From assembly GCA_024244705.1 (NCBI GenBank), contig JAAEOK010000085.1:62001-126000 (forward strand): a DNA stretch of 64,000 nucleotides, in the 5' to 3' direction. This stretch comes from Alphaproteobacteria bacterium. Lineage in GTDB: Bacteria > Pseudomonadota > Alphaproteobacteria > JAAEOK01. Under the pieces are notes generated by a model that saw only the letters and a list, made by a program, of their open reading frames with translations, was not told the origin of the DNA and did no database searches. Below are positions 55,033 through 64,000 of this stretch, piece by piece (within the stretch, counting starts at the first letter, position 1; every line of letters begins with the position of its first letter). The position numbers were made by a program, and so were the translations under genes.

Positions 55033-55882
55033 AATCGGCGTTCTTGTCGCCGGTGACGATCTTGACCTGCGCCTGAAGCCGATAGACGGCACCGTCAAGA
55101 TTGGGCGCGAAGGCGCGCCGAATCGCCTTGTCGAGGTCGGATTTTTCGGATTCGGTCGCGGTGCGCAGCCGCGGGCCCATCGACAGTTGCAGCTGGGGCG
55201 CCCAGAACGCCCGGTCGGCCGGCGCTTCCGGGGTGAATCGAACATCGTGCTCGGCCACGCTGTGGAATCCGGCGGTGCGGAACAATTCGGCGAGGACGCC
55301 ATCGTCGCCGAATCGAAAGGGCGTCTCAAAATCGAAGCTGGGATCGTCCCCGAATACCCGCCGTCCGGCGTCGGCCAGCGCGGTGAACATGGTCGTCGCG
55401 GCTATCGGTCCCCAAACCAACACAGCAGTCCTGCCGCCCGGCTTGAGCACGCGGAGCATTTCCTTGAGCGCAATATCGGCCCGGGGCACGAACATGATCC
55501 CGAACCGGCTGGTCACCCGGTCGAAACGGCCGTCCGAGAAGGGCAGCATCTCCATGTCCGCGATCTGAAAGGACATATTGCCGATCCCGGCCGCGGCGGC
55601 CCGGCGGCGGCAACCTTCGAGCATTTCCTCGACCAAGTCGGTGGCCATCACGGATCCGCCGCCGCCGACCAGGCGGGCGATGGTGAGCGCCGGCTCGCCG
55701 GCCCCGGAGGCGAGGTCGAGAACGTTCTGACCCGGCGTAATCCCCGCCTTTTCAATGAACGGGCGATTCATCCGGTCGGCCATCTCCGCCAGACGGTCGG
55801 CCTGGCCGTCCCAGTGCGGCCCGCGCGCCTTCCACTGAGCGCGCATCGCGTACTTGTCGGGTGTCGGGTGGGATTGGCTCAC
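55031..55882 (-). CDS. Class I SAM-dependent methyltransferase (UbiE-like)
   Basis: A 283-residue methyltransferase. Motif I is NVLDLASGAGEPALTIARLVG (about 53-73), followed by an acidic loop (VMATDLVEEML), FQIADMEMLPFSDGRFDRVTSRFGIMFV and an LRVLKPGGRTAVLVWGP post-motif. This is the UbiE/COQ5-like Methyltransf_11 fold. The substrate is not evident. It is upstream of and on the same strand as the padR-RND operon. Confidence 0.88.
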   Translation of the reverse strand: MSQSHPTPDKYAMRAQWKARGPHWDGQADRLAEMADRMNRPFIEKAGITPGQNVLDLASGAGEPALTIARLVGGGGSVMATDLVEEMLEGCRRRAAAAGIGNMSFQIADMEMLPFSDGRFDRVTSRFGIMFVPRADIALKEMLRVLKPGGRTAVLVWGPIAATTMFTALADAGRRVFGDDPSFDFETPFRFGDDGVLAELFRTAGFHSVAEHDVRFTPEAPADRAFWAPQLQLSMGPRLRTATESEKSDLDKAIRRAFAPNLDGAVYRLQAQVKIVTGDKNAD

Positions 55883-55907
55883 GACCGGATACCCTTGACC
55901 CGCCGGC

Positions 55908-56279
55908 CTATTCAGACCCGGTGATCGTCGTACGGTATTGCTGTTCGCACTGCTGCCGGCGCTTGATCATCGCCCGCATGTCGCCGTCGACCTCGATCAT
56001 CGCGACCTGAAGGCATTCGAGCATGTCGGCCAGCGGGACTACCGGGCACTGCAGCGAACTGTAGAGCTGAACCGCGGTGGCGAAACGTCCGACCAACGGG
56101 TCGGGCGCCCGATCCGTGCGCCGCGGGGCACCGGACAGCAGCTGCACCGCATACCGCGACGACAGGTCTTTGGCCAACGAATCACAGAGGTTGGGGGTTC
56201 GCGAAACCTGGGCCGATGCCGGGCCCATCTGGCTCATGATACTCGCGACCGCAATCGCACCTATCGACAGTCGATGCAT
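55908..56279 (-). CDS. Exported hypothetical protein
   Basis: 123 residues from ATG 56279, beginning with a signal peptide (MHRLSIGAIAVASIMSQMGPASAQ). The mature protein is about 100 residues with four cysteines (PNLCDSL, LQCPVV, LECLQV, QQCEQQ) and mostly helical character. The longer in-frame ORF upstream is probably not translated. I do not recognise the family. Confidence 0.55.
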   Translation of the reverse strand: MHRLSIGAIAVASIMSQMGPASAQVSRTPNLCDSLAKDLSSRYAVQLLSGAPRRTDRAPDPLVGRFATAVQLYSSLQCPVVPLADMLECLQVAMIEVDGDMRAMIKRRQQCEQQYRTTITGSE

Positions 56280-56427
56280 TTTCACGCGCCAACGTCTCCT
56301 CGAACGGGGGGCAGGAACGACGAACGCCAGAAACTGCCTGCAAAGTGCTGAAATGACAAGGCAGGTCGCAACCTTGTCACGGCACCGAATGTCCAAGCCA
56401 GCCGGCAGGATATGCCGGTGCGACCGG

Positions 56428-57339
56428 TCACAGCGTAAGCGCGATAAGACTCCCTCCCCAGATCGCAAGGCCGACACCCGTAACGATACCGAGCCAATGT
56501 CCATGGGGCATGGTTTTCTCCAGCAAGACATACAACGCCAGCCCGATGATCCAATAGAGGTTCATCACGCCGCCATAGAACAATAGACCCATCAGAAACC
56601 AGCAGCAGCCGAGGCAGAACACGCCGTGCTCGGCCCCCATACGGAACGCGCCCATCCGCCCGCTGCGCCAGTGATGGGAAATGAACTGCAATGGCGACCG
56701 GCAGTGCTTGAGACAGGCATGCTTGAGCGGCGTCAGCTGCCAGACCCCGGCCGCGATCAGCAAGACGCCGCCGAGGACCAGGCTTGTGCTCTGCATCATC
56801 CCGGTCAGAAATCCGGTAACGTCGAGCACCCAGTGCAAGGCAACCGCGACGACACTGAACATCGCCCACGTCACCAAATAGCTGAAGGCAAATATTCCGG
56901 TCGGAATAAAAGGTGCGTCGCGCTCCCGCTGTTTGCGGTTGATGGCGGCGAAAAGCAGGATCATCGGTGCCGCGCTCGGCAGCATCATGGCGATCATCAT
57001 GATCCACCACATGAAAAACATGAGGACCGCGTAATCGAGCGTCCAGACCGCGGGCTGCATCATTCCCGCCATTTCCATGCTCATTTCCGACGGCGGCGTG
57101 TCGGGCTCCATGGTCATCGTGTCGGGGGGCGTCTTTTGGCCGTTTTGCTCAGCCATTTCGGACGGCATCGAGCCGCTCGGTGACGGAAATGGCTCGGTGG
57201 TCATCTCGAAGGCGGTCATTCCCATGCCGCCGCCGAGCAATATGTAAATCCACGACAAAACAATGACGACGGCCAGACCGCCGATCACGACGAACCGATC
57301 ATTTTTCAAGATTGTTTCGAGCGTGGATGAGGAATTCAT
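56428..57339 (-). CDS. DUF2182 membrane protein with Met-rich loop
   Basis: A 303-residue DUF2182 protein from ATG 57339. It has about seven transmembrane helices with the family motif MFFMWWIMMIAMMLPSAAPMILLFA and C-terminal GCCWFLMGLLFYGGVMNLYWIIGLALYVLLEK. Between the first two helices is a periplasmic loop rich in Met and acidic residues (EMTTEPFPS...SEMSMEMAGMMQ). Met, His and Cys placement suggests copper handling. It is 146 bp downstream of the DUF1326 gene, a frequent partner. Confidence 0.88.
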   Translation of the reverse strand: MNSSSTLETILKNDRFVVIGGLAVVIVLSWIYILLGGGMGMTAFEMTTEPFPSPSGSMPSEMAEQNGQKTPPDTMTMEPDTPPSEMSMEMAGMMQPAVWTLDYAVLMFFMWWIMMIAMMLPSAAPMILLFAAINRKQRERDAPFIPTGIFAFSYLVTWAMFSVVAVALHWVLDVTGFLTGMMQSTSLVLGGVLLIAAGVWQLTPLKHACLKHCRSPLQFISHHWRSGRMGAFRMGAEHGVFCLGCCWFLMGLLFYGGVMNLYWIIGLALYVLLEKTMPHGHWLGIVTGVGLAIWGGSLIALTL

Positions 57340-57485
57340 TCCTGCGGGCTCCTGTTTAGACCGCCGGTGTTCGGAATCTGCCGAGGCCTCGGCGCGCGGC
57401 AATCAACCGCGCTGACCGGATGGCGAGCGCAGACCTAGTCACGGCGCGACGTCGACTGCCGCGACGGCTACCGAGTGCCGCACGC

Positions 57486-58121
57486 TCAGTGAACGACGCC
57501 CGAACCGGAGTGGCGTATTTTGTTGAACTGGCCATAGCGGTCGTCGATGTCCAACTTGATCGCCGCACCGGCCTTGGTCGTGGCGCTGCCGACTTCGGCC
57601 AATTCGAACTCGATCCCGTTGGGGATGTCGATGCGGACGCGGTGTTCTTCGCCCGTCGCCGGACTCTTGATCGGCCGCCCGGTCGATTCGAGAACGCCAG
57701 GAATAGAGACCCGCGCCGTTCGCGCTTCGACATCGATTTCGAACTCGATCGGTTTGACCAGGTGTTTGTGCGCCGTGCTCGACATGGCCCGGAAGACCCA
57801 CCAGTGGGTCGCCTCATCAAGAGTTTCCTCGCCGTGGAGCACCTTGATCAACGCATCCCTCTGGCTTTCGTCCGCGCGTTCGTCGACGATCACCAGCATT
57901 TCACCATTGCCTTCGAATATGGGTCCTGGCCAGGCATAGAGAATGGCGGCACAGAGACCGTCCAGCTTGACGTCGCCAAAGTGGCCTTTGTCGATGCGCA
58001 GAACTTCGAAGCCGCGGCAATGACCCTCCGATGGTAGGCTCTCGAACTGACACGGGCAGCCGTAATCGCAGTTGCAATTGCCAAATTCGACGCCTTCGAT
58101 ATACCAGTCGACATTCGCCAT
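57486..58121 (-). CDS. DUF1326 protein
   Basis: 211 residues from ATG 58121 (MANVDWYIEGVEFGNCNCDYGCPCQFE). The N-terminal cysteine cluster C-x-C-x3-C-x-C is the family hallmark and looks like a soft-metal site. DUF1326 genes commonly sit with DUF2182 genes, as here. A joint role in metal (perhaps copper) binding or transport is inferred. Confidence 0.88.
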   Translation of the reverse strand: MANVDWYIEGVEFGNCNCDYGCPCQFESLPSEGHCRGFEVLRIDKGHFGDVKLDGLCAAILYAWPGPIFEGNGEMLVIVDERADESQRDALIKVLHGEETLDEATHWWVFRAMSSTAHKHLVKPIEFEIDVEARTARVSIPGVLESTGRPIKSPATGEEHRVRIDIPNGIEFELAEVGSATTKAGAAIKLDIDDRYGQFNKIRHSGSGVVH

Positions 58122-58289
58122 GATGATCTCCAGAGTGCGTTGATTTTGATACAAGGCGCGCCGCTACCGGGCACGTTCCGGCGCCTATTCTAGTAAATAA
58201 CATCGTCGGTTTGAACCGGCGCAACAATCACCGGTTCGATAGTTTCCGATCAAATCGGATGATCGCCACCGGGCGCTGCCCGATTGGGG

Positions 58290-59252
58290 CTATTCACCCA
58301 GTTGCTGCTGGATCGACCGGAGGCCCGTCACCGCCTGTTCGAGCTCCTTGGCCGTTGCCGCGACCAGGCCACTCAGGTCGGCGCGCTGCTTTTCGAGCTC
58401 CTCGATTTGCGCACTGAGATCGGTGACTTTTTGTTCCAGTGCCGTCGCCTTTTCCTGCTCCGCCATCAGCTCTTCGACGTCGGTCTGAAAGACTGTCAAT
58501 TCCTTCTCAACGGCGTCGAGCACATCGCGGCTCGCCGCGATCTGTTCACGGGTCGTCGACAACTCGGTTTCGGCAAGCGCTTTCTGTTCGCTCAGGCCAG
58601 TGATTGCCGCGGTCACTTCTTCGTGCTGCGTCTTGGCGTCGGCGATCTCCTGCTTGATCGCCTCTAGCGCGGCGACCGCGCTGCCCGATTCGCCGGCGGC
58701 CGAATGTTCGTCCTCGAGCTGCTGCGTCAGGTTCGCGACCGCTTCGGTCAGGCGTTGCTGCTCGGACCGGAGGGCAGCGGAGCGCGAATCATAAATCCCA
58801 ACCAGAACGACGATGACGATGACGAGGATAACTGCCATAAGGCCAGAGACGAGCCACGGTGAGCGCAACCCATTTGGCAGGCTCCAATCGACCCCGGACG
58901 AAGTCGTTCCGGCGGCCGAGCCCGAGGTCGGGCGTAACGGTTTTTCGCCGCCGGGCCGCGCCGTCGCCGCAGGCTTCGACTGCACCGGCGGTTTTGTCGA
59001 CCCGCCGCTCGCCGTCGTTTGTTTGGCGGCACTCTTTTCGGTCGCTGACGACGCGGCCGGCTTTTCGGGCTTCGGTGTCGGTTTTGGTGTCTCCGGCGAC
59101 GGCGCAGCCGGAGCGGGCTTTTTTACCTCGGCTGAAATAGCCTCTCCCTTCGCCGGGCCCGTATCCGAGGTTGGGGCTCCGGATTGAGGTTTTTTTGAAG
59201 CCGCATCGGATTTGGCCGATTTGCTCTCCGTCTTATCGTTCTTATCCACCAT
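58290..59252 (-). CDS. Membrane-anchored coiled-coil protein
   Basis: 320 residues from ATG 59252 (GGGAGGG upstream). Residues 1-130 are low-complexity, rich in Lys, Ala, Pro and Ser. A single transmembrane segment (LVSGLMAVILVIVIVVLVGIY) follows at about 145-165. The remainder is one long coiled coil (for example RSEQQRLTEAVANLTQQLEDEHS and LEQKVTDLSAQIEELEKQRADL). A structural or envelope-tethering role is plausible; no known family. Confidence 0.7.
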   Translation of the reverse strand: MVDKNDKTESKSAKSDAASKKPQSGAPTSDTGPAKGEAISAEVKKPAPAAPSPETPKPTPKPEKPAASSATEKSAAKQTTASGGSTKPPVQSKPAATARPGGEKPLRPTSGSAAGTTSSGVDWSLPNGLRSPWLVSGLMAVILVIVIVVLVGIYDSRSAALRSEQQRLTEAVANLTQQLEDEHSAAGESGSAVAALEAIKQEIADAKTQHEEVTAAITGLSEQKALAETELSTTREQIAASRDVLDAVEKELTVFQTDVEELMAEQEKATALEQKVTDLSAQIEELEKQRADLSGLVAATAKELEQAVTGLRSIQQQLGE

Positions 59253-59497
59253 TTTGTGCCCTCCCTGACCGGTGCCGGACGTGGTCGTTTTGGGCCTCAA
59301 CAGCCGCCCGCGCGGAGTGCCGAACCGTCCACGACCATTGCCCGACAACAGAGGATAAGACGGGCGCCAAACACTCACAAGCCGGTTTCGATATCCCCGT
59401 CACCTGGATGACGGCCGCGACGGACTACGAAAGTTCGTGTATTTGGTATATGAAATCGGCACGCGGTGACGCGTGTCCAGGAGATTGAGGGCGTATC

Positions 59498-59692
59498 GTG
59501 ACCATGGCCGATAGTCCCAACCGTCGCGAACGGCGTCGCCGGGATCGGCTGGCCAAAGAATCGGGCCGCCGAACCGGTGACGGACGGCCGCCGGGCGACG
59601 ATATCCAAATCCCATTTGCGTGCGCGGTAAGGGAGCATCGGCGGATCAACGTGACGCTTCTTTATGGCCGCCGCAAAGGCCGGATCGATTAG
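59498..59692 (+). CDS. Possible small basic protein (64 aa)
   Basis: GTG 59498 or ATG 59504 opens a frame with an Arg-rich start (NRRERRRRDRLAKESGRR) and a C-terminal part (IQIPFACAVREHRRINVTLLYGRRKG). No clear ribosome site. The composition is compatible with a small nucleic-acid-binding protein, but this could be a chance ORF. Confidence 0.3.
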   Translation: MTMADSPNRRERRRRDRLAKESGRRTGDGRPPGDDIQIPFACAVREHRRINVTLLYGRRKGRID

Positions 59693-59780
59693 TTATAAAT
59701 TCCCCTCTGTCTATGCTTGACGGCACATCGACGATCCCCGATGTTAGCGCCCTTTTCGCCAGCTAGGGGAAGTTCGGAAC

Positions 59781-60614
59781 GTGTGTCCTGCGATGGCGCC
59801 CGACCACGGGCAGCGGGGATGGATCATCCCGATTGGTGGCGGTGAGCGCAAAGTTCGATCGTCTGAGATTTTGTCGCGATTCGCTGAACTCAGCGGTGGT
59901 CCGGACGGACGGATCGTCGTGATTCCAGCCGCGTCGCGGCTCAAGACGGCGGGGTCCCAGCACAAGAAAGTCTTTCGCCAGCTTGGTGTGCCACGGGTCG
60001 ACATCGTCAGGATAGAAAGCCGAAGCGATTGCGAAATCGAATCGGTGCACGAGCAGATCACCGCGGCGACCGGGGTCTTCTTAACCGGTGGTAACCAGTT
60101 GCGCTTGTCGACCAATATCGGCGGCACCTCGGTGGCCCGAATTCTGCGCCGCCGCAACGCCGACGGGGTTCCAATCGCAGGAACCTCCGCCGGCGCGGCC
60201 TTTCTGTGTGAGCACATGATCGCCCACGGCGCGGATGGCGCCACGCCGCGCAGCGGGATGGTACACCTCGCCCCCGGCCTCGGCCTGACCAACAAGATCA
60301 TCATCGATCAACATTTCAGGCAACGCGATCGGTTGGGACGATTGCTGACCGCGCTGGCCTATAATCCGTTCGCCGTCGGCATTGGTCTCGATGAGGACAC
60401 GGCGGCGTTTATCGATCCCGAGGATCGGATCGAAGTGTTGGGCAGCGGGGGATTGACGGTCATCGATCCCAGCCATATCGATCGCTCCTCGATGGATTCG
60501 GCACGGCTCGGCGATCCAATTGGCCTAATCGGCGTCAGGTTGCATATAATGCTTCAGGGTGATCGTTACGATTTGACGACCCGAGCGGCAAATCCTGCGG
60601 ACCAACGCAGCTAA
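59781..60614 (+). CDS. cphB: Cyanophycinase
   Basis: A 277-residue serine exopeptidase of family S51 that degrades cyanophycin to beta-Asp-Arg dipeptides. Seen motifs are GWIIPIGGGERK, the catalytic Ser in AGTSAGAAFL (about 133-142) and DQHFRQRDRLGRLL. GTG 59781 or ATG 59793 could be the start. It lies 19 bp before cphA. Confidence 0.93.
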   Translation: MCPAMAPDHGQRGWIIPIGGGERKVRSSEILSRFAELSGGPDGRIVVIPAASRLKTAGSQHKKVFRQLGVPRVDIVRIESRSDCEIESVHEQITAATGVFLTGGNQLRLSTNIGGTSVARILRRRNADGVPIAGTSAGAAFLCEHMIAHGADGATPRSGMVHLAPGLGLTNKIIIDQHFRQRDRLGRLLTALAYNPFAVGIGLDEDTAAFIDPEDRIEVLGSGGLTVIDPSHIDRSSMDSARLGDPIGLIGVRLHIMLQGDRYDLTTRAANPADQRS

Positions 60615-60633
60615 AGGCAGGGAGAACTGGGTC

Positions 60634-63480
60634 ATGCGGATCCTCGACACATCGGTCTATCGAGGACCGAACATCTATGCGCTCTTCCCGATGATCCGAC
60701 ATCTTGTCGATATCGGGATCCTCGAAGAATGGCCGACAGGCCGTTTGGGCGAGGGTTTCATCGGCCCTCTGCTGGAAACGCTGCCCGGCCTGCACGAACA
60801 CGGGTGCTCCTATGGCGAGCCGGGCGGATTCGTCCGCCGCCTGCGCGATGAAGAGGGCACTTGGATGGGCCATGTCTGGGAGCATGCGGCGATCGAGTTG
60901 CAGAACGTCGCCGGGGCCGAAGTCAGCTTCGGCAAGACCCGCGGCGCCGGCGAGGCCGGCGTCTACAACATGGTTTACGAATACGAACAGGAGGAAGTCG
61001 GACTTCAGGCCGGACAGCTGGCGCTCGACCTGATCCACCATCTCCTGCCGCAGGACCTGGTCGACGAAGATCTCCGGCGGCCTGATTTCGTATTCGACGA
61101 AGAGCGTGACGCGTTTATTCGCTTTGCTCAGCGCCGTGCGCTCGGCCCCAGCACGGCCTCGCTGGTCAAGGCAGCGCGGGAACGCGACATTCCCTGGATC
61201 CGGCTGAACGCGCAGAGCCTGGTCCAGCTCGGTCACGGACGGTTCCAACGCCGTATCCAGGCGACGGTAACCAGCGAGACCCATCACATCGCCGTCGAAT
61301 TGGCCTCCGACAAGGAGGAAACGAACAGGATTCTCGCCGACCTCGGCTTGCCGGTGCCGAAGCAGCGCCTCGTCTACGGTGCGGAGGATGCCGTGCGCGC
61401 GGCGGGACGAATCGGATATCCGGTCGTCGTCAAGCCGCTCAACGCGAACCACGGTCGCGGCATCTCCATCGGGGTCGCCGACGCCGAGGCGGTGGGCGCC
61501 GCCTTCGAGCATGCGCAATCCAACAATCGCAGCAGCCAAGCAGTCATCATCGAGTCGTTCATTCAAGGCCTCGACCACCGCATGCTGGTGGTGAACGGAG
61601 AGCTGATCGCCGTGTCGAAGCGGGTTCCGGGCCATGTCATCGGTGACGGCACCCAAACCGTCAAAGAGCTGGTCGCGGAGGTCAACAGCGACCCTCGGCG
61701 CGGCGTCGGCCATGAGAAGGTCTTGACCCGCATCGAGCTCGACCGTCAGGCGAACCAGATGCTCGAGAAGCTGGGCTACACCAAGGACAGCGTTCCGCCC
61801 GCCGGCGAAGTCGTCCATCTGCGGTCGACGGCCAACCTTTCGACCGGCGGCACCGCGATTGACGTCACCGACATCGTTCATCCGGACAACCGGGACATGG
61901 CGGTACGCGCGGTGAAGGCGGTGGGGCTCGATGTCGGCGGTGTCGATTTCCTGTGCTCGGACATCAGCAAGTCATTCAAGGAAACCGGCGCGGCGATCTG
62001 CGAAGTCAACGCGGCACCCGGATTCCGCATGCATGTGGCGCCCAGCGAAGGCCAATCACGGGACGTGGCCGGGCCGGTCATGGACATGCTGTTTCCGCCG
62101 GGGATGCCGTCGCGGATTCCGATCGCGACGATCACCGGGACCAACGGCAAAACGACCACCGCAAGGATGGTCGCGCACATCTTCAAGATGTCCGGCAACA
62201 CGGTGGGATTGGCGACCACCGATGGCGTCTATATAGACGGCAATTTGACGGTAAAGGGGGATATGACCGGGCCGGTGGCGGCGCAGATGATCCTGCGCGA
62301 TCCGTCGATCGATGCCGCCGTCCTCGAATCGGCGCGTGGCGGCTTGTTGCGGCGCGGCCTAGGCTATGAACGGTGCGACGTCGGTGCCGTGCTCAACATC
62401 GCCGCCGACCACCTCGGATTGAAGGGCATCGAGACGCTGGAGGACATGGCGAAGGTCAAGCGCATCGTCGTCGAAGTCGCCAAGAATACCGCGGTCCTTA
62501 ACGCGGATGACGAGTTATGCCTCAAGATGGCCGAACACACCGAGGCCGAAAATCTCTGCTACATCACCATGAATGCCACCCATCCCCTGGTCCGCGAGCA
62601 CGTCCGCGCCGGCGGCCGCGCGGTTGTCCTCGAGCAGGGCATGAACGGGCATATGGTCACCATCTACGACAATGGCGCCCATATCCCGCTGATGTGGACG
62701 CACCTCATTCCTGCCACGCTTGAAGGCCGGGCCATGTTCAACGTTCAGAACGCGATGTGTGCGGTGGCCATCGCCTACAGCCTGGACCAAAACCTGGAAG
62801 ACATCCGGCACGGGCTGCGGACGTTTACGACCTCCTATTTCCAGGCGCCCGGTCGCATGAACGTATTCGACGAGCATCCGTTCAAGGTCATCCTCGATTA
62901 TGGCCACAATCCCAGCGCGATGGCCGCGATGTGCCGGCTTGTCGAACAACTGGACCCTCCGGGCCGCCGCATCTGCGTCGTGGCATTGCCGGGCGACCGC
63001 CGCGACGAAGACATCGTCGAGGCGGCACGTACACTGGCCGGCGTGTTCGATCATTATATCTGCCGTCGCGATGACAATACCCGCGGACGGGGGCCGGACG
63101 AGGTGCCGCAGATCATGCGCCGGGCCCTGATCGAGAATGGCGTGGCGGAATCCGCTATCGAGGTAATCCCGGAAGAAGAAAAGGCCGTTGCCACCGCGCT
63201 CGAAATGGCCGAGGCGGGAGACCTCGTCCTTATCTTTGGCGACAACATCGGGCGCAGCTGGAAACAGATCATCTACTTCAACCGGCCGCACGAGAATGGT
63301 GAAGACGAAGTGGAGGCCACTGCTTCGGCCGTGGCCGAAGCGGTACCCGATCCACTGGCCGACGCACGGCCGGTGGTCGATGCGCCCGAAGTGCCCGACC
63401 TCGCCCGGATCGGCAGCCTGCAACTGGTCCGCGACAAACGCGGCGTGCGCCTCGCGGTGGAACCGGAAGAGGCAGATTGA
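60634..63480 (+). CDS. cphA: Cyanophycin synthetase
   Basis: A 948-residue enzyme that polymerises Asp and Arg into cyanophycin without a ribosome. The N-terminal domain begins MRILDTSVYRGPNIYALFPMIRHLVDIG. An ATP-grasp domain (about 220-470; VVKPLNANHGRGISIGV, AAICEVNAAPGFRMHV) adds Asp. A Mur-ligase-like domain with ITGTNGKTTTARMV (about 500) adds Arg, ending in a MurC-like lobe (VILDYGHNPSAMAAMC). It forms an operon with cphB for nitrogen storage and reuse. Confidence 0.95.
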   Translation: MRILDTSVYRGPNIYALFPMIRHLVDIGILEEWPTGRLGEGFIGPLLETLPGLHEHGCSYGEPGGFVRRLRDEEGTWMGHVWEHAAIELQNVAGAEVSFGKTRGAGEAGVYNMVYEYEQEEVGLQAGQLALDLIHHLLPQDLVDEDLRRPDFVFDEERDAFIRFAQRRALGPSTASLVKAARERDIPWIRLNAQSLVQLGHGRFQRRIQATVTSETHHIAVELASDKEETNRILADLGLPVPKQRLVYGAEDAVRAAGRIGYPVVVKPLNANHGRGISIGVADAEAVGAAFEHAQSNNRSSQAVIIESFIQGLDHRMLVVNGELIAVSKRVPGHVIGDGTQTVKELVAEVNSDPRRGVGHEKVLTRIELDRQANQMLEKLGYTKDSVPPAGEVVHLRSTANLSTGGTAIDVTDIVHPDNRDMAVRAVKAVGLDVGGVDFLCSDISKSFKETGAAICEVNAAPGFRMHVAPSEGQSRDVAGPVMDMLFPPGMPSRIPIATITGTNGKTTTARMVAHIFKMSGNTVGLATTDGVYIDGNLTVKGDMTGPVAAQMILRDPSIDAAVLESARGGLLRRGLGYERCDVGAVLNIAADHLGLKGIETLEDMAKVKRIVVEVAKNTAVLNADDELCLKMAEHTEAENLCYITMNATHPLVREHVRAGGRAVVLEQGMNGHMVTIYDNGAHIPLMWTHLIPATLEGRAMFNVQNAMCAVAIAYSLDQNLEDIRHGLRTFTTSYFQAPGRMNVFDEHPFKVILDYGHNPSAMAAMCRLVEQLDPPGRRICVVALPGDRRDEDIVEAARTLAGVFDHYICRRDDNTRGRGPDEVPQIMRRALIENGVAESAIEVIPEEEKAVATALEMAEAGDLVLIFGDNIGRSWKQIIYFNRPHENGEDEVEATASAVAEAVPDPLADARPVVDAPEVPDLARIGSLQLVRDKRGVRLAVEPEEAD

Positions 63481-63506
63481 TACTTTCCGCCGCGGTGGGT
63501 GGGGCC

Positions 63507-64000
63507 ATGGAATTATCCGACATACGCCGGCTGACCGGTGCCAATCTGATCATGAACCGACCGGGCGCGGCGGGTGAGGCCGACTTGCCGCCCGGTGACG
63601 AAGGATATATCGCGGCGCTGTGGCGGCGCCAGGCGCGCCGGATGTTGGATGCGGTGGGCTGGAGCCAATCGATTACGGCGATACGGCCGTTCCAGGGTGG
63701 CGCGAGCCTCGCCGTCAGTGCGCCGATCGATGGCCTCTACGCGGCGACGGAGATCGTCGAATGGGCCTGGGAGGAGGCGCGGGCGCTATGGGACGGTGCC
63801 GCGGTGTCCGAGCTGGAGCCGGCTGCCGTTGCAATACGCGCGAATATCGCGGAAGAGCGAAATCCCGCTCTGGTCGCCATCGAGGCAGCCGCCCGTGCCC
63901 GGGGTGTGGTCTTTCTTCACGGTGAAGACAGGGCATCGGTGGGGCTCGGCACTGGATGCCAGGCCTGGCCCGACGATGCCTTGCCGACGGTCGACGACAT
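63507..64000 (+). CDS. Cyanophycin synthetase-like protein (partial, N-terminal)
   Basis: The frame starts at ATG 63507, 26 bp after cphA, and runs off the window. The N-terminus, MELSDIRRLTGANLIMNRPGAAGE, resembles the R-x-x-x-GPN start of cyanophycin-synthetase-type N-domains, and the following region has a similar length and layout. It may be a second synthetase or a Mur-ligase-type paralogue. Only 164 residues are visible, so the identity is tentative. Confidence 0.5.
   Translation, partial: MELSDIRRLTGANLIMNRPGAAGEADLPPGDEGYIAALWRRQARRMLDAVGWSQSITAIRPFQGGASLAVSAPIDGLYAATEIVEWAWEEARALWDGAAVSELEPAAVAIRANIAEERNPALVAIEAAARARGVVFLHGEDRASVGLGTGCQAWPDDALPTVDD

Overview
The window is 64 kb of GC-rich chromosome from an alphaproteobacterium. 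The strongest evidence is a linked CckA-ChpT-CtrA phosphorelay with SciP (DUF1153), matches to the CtrA site TTAA-N7-TTAA, an alphaproteobacterial LexA box (GAAC-N7-GAAC) in front of recA, a single-cysteine DksA, and a fused NuoE/NuoF-type formate dehydrogenase beta subunit. I cannot place it below class with confidence; a free-living member near Rhodospirillales is plausible.

Layout. (1) 1-16.2 kb is mostly a tungsten/molybdenum and formate module. It holds a TupB-TupC-TupA transporter operon with a porin, a tiny lipoprotein and a second TupA-like protein, then FdhD, MobA and a two-subunit NAD-type formate dehydrogenase. Some unrelated genes sit between them (YihY, a carboxymuconolactone decarboxylase-like protein, a frameshifted TauD, a glycosyltransferase). 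(2) 16.2-22.0 kb is the cell-cycle block: DUF3553, chpT, ctrA, sciP, DUF924, dksA, cckA. (3) 22.1-23.6 kb holds an arginase-fold protein and a hicAB toxin-antitoxin pair with three tandem palindromic operators. (4) 23.77-28.41 kb is two different IS1595-family transposons inserted head to head at the same A+T-rich target, each with its own 8-bp target duplication. The second one abuts the recA SOS box. (5) 28.4-35.8 kb holds recA, alaS, a secreted beta-propeller-like protein and a MoxR/VWA pair. (6) 35.9-43 kb is a TRAP transporter with a racemase-fold enzyme, an M24-fold hydrolase, a LysR regulator and a cyclase. (7) 43-48.7 kb is core metabolism: cyclophilin, icd, LOG protein, two cytochromes c, psd and pssA. 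(8) 48.7-55 kb is an RND efflux operon with a PadR regulator, preceded by a decayed patch that holds a partial copy of the RND gene, a DUF1090 gene with a nonsense codon and an IS5-family relic. (9) 55-59.7 kb holds a methyltransferase, a DUF2182/DUF1326 pair and a coiled-coil membrane protein. (10) 59.8-64 kb is a cyanophycin cluster (cphB, cphA and a further related gene cut by the window end).

The most unusual content is the transposon pair. Both elements share one non-standard layout: TIR, transposase, a roughly 400-nt structured non-coding region, a 55-aa basic protein gene on the opposite strand, a 172-176 aa HEPN-like protein (Rx4H motif) whose ATG overlaps the ATG of the 55-aa gene, a small convergent ORF whose N-terminus is encoded by the terminal repeat, then the other TIR. 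The non-coding regions of the two elements differ in sequence but keep two hairpins with compensatory stem changes, and their loops are complementary in both elements (GGTT/AACC in one, CCAAC/GTTGG in the other). This looks like a cargo system made of a structured RNA, a small basic protein and a HEPN-like protein, and I do not recognise it as a described one.

Several genes are broken by single changes: in-frame TAG codons in the tup-operon porin and in the DUF1090 gene, and a frameshift in TauD. TAG also ends intact genes here, so these are point lesions, sequence errors or readthrough cases, not a recoded genome.
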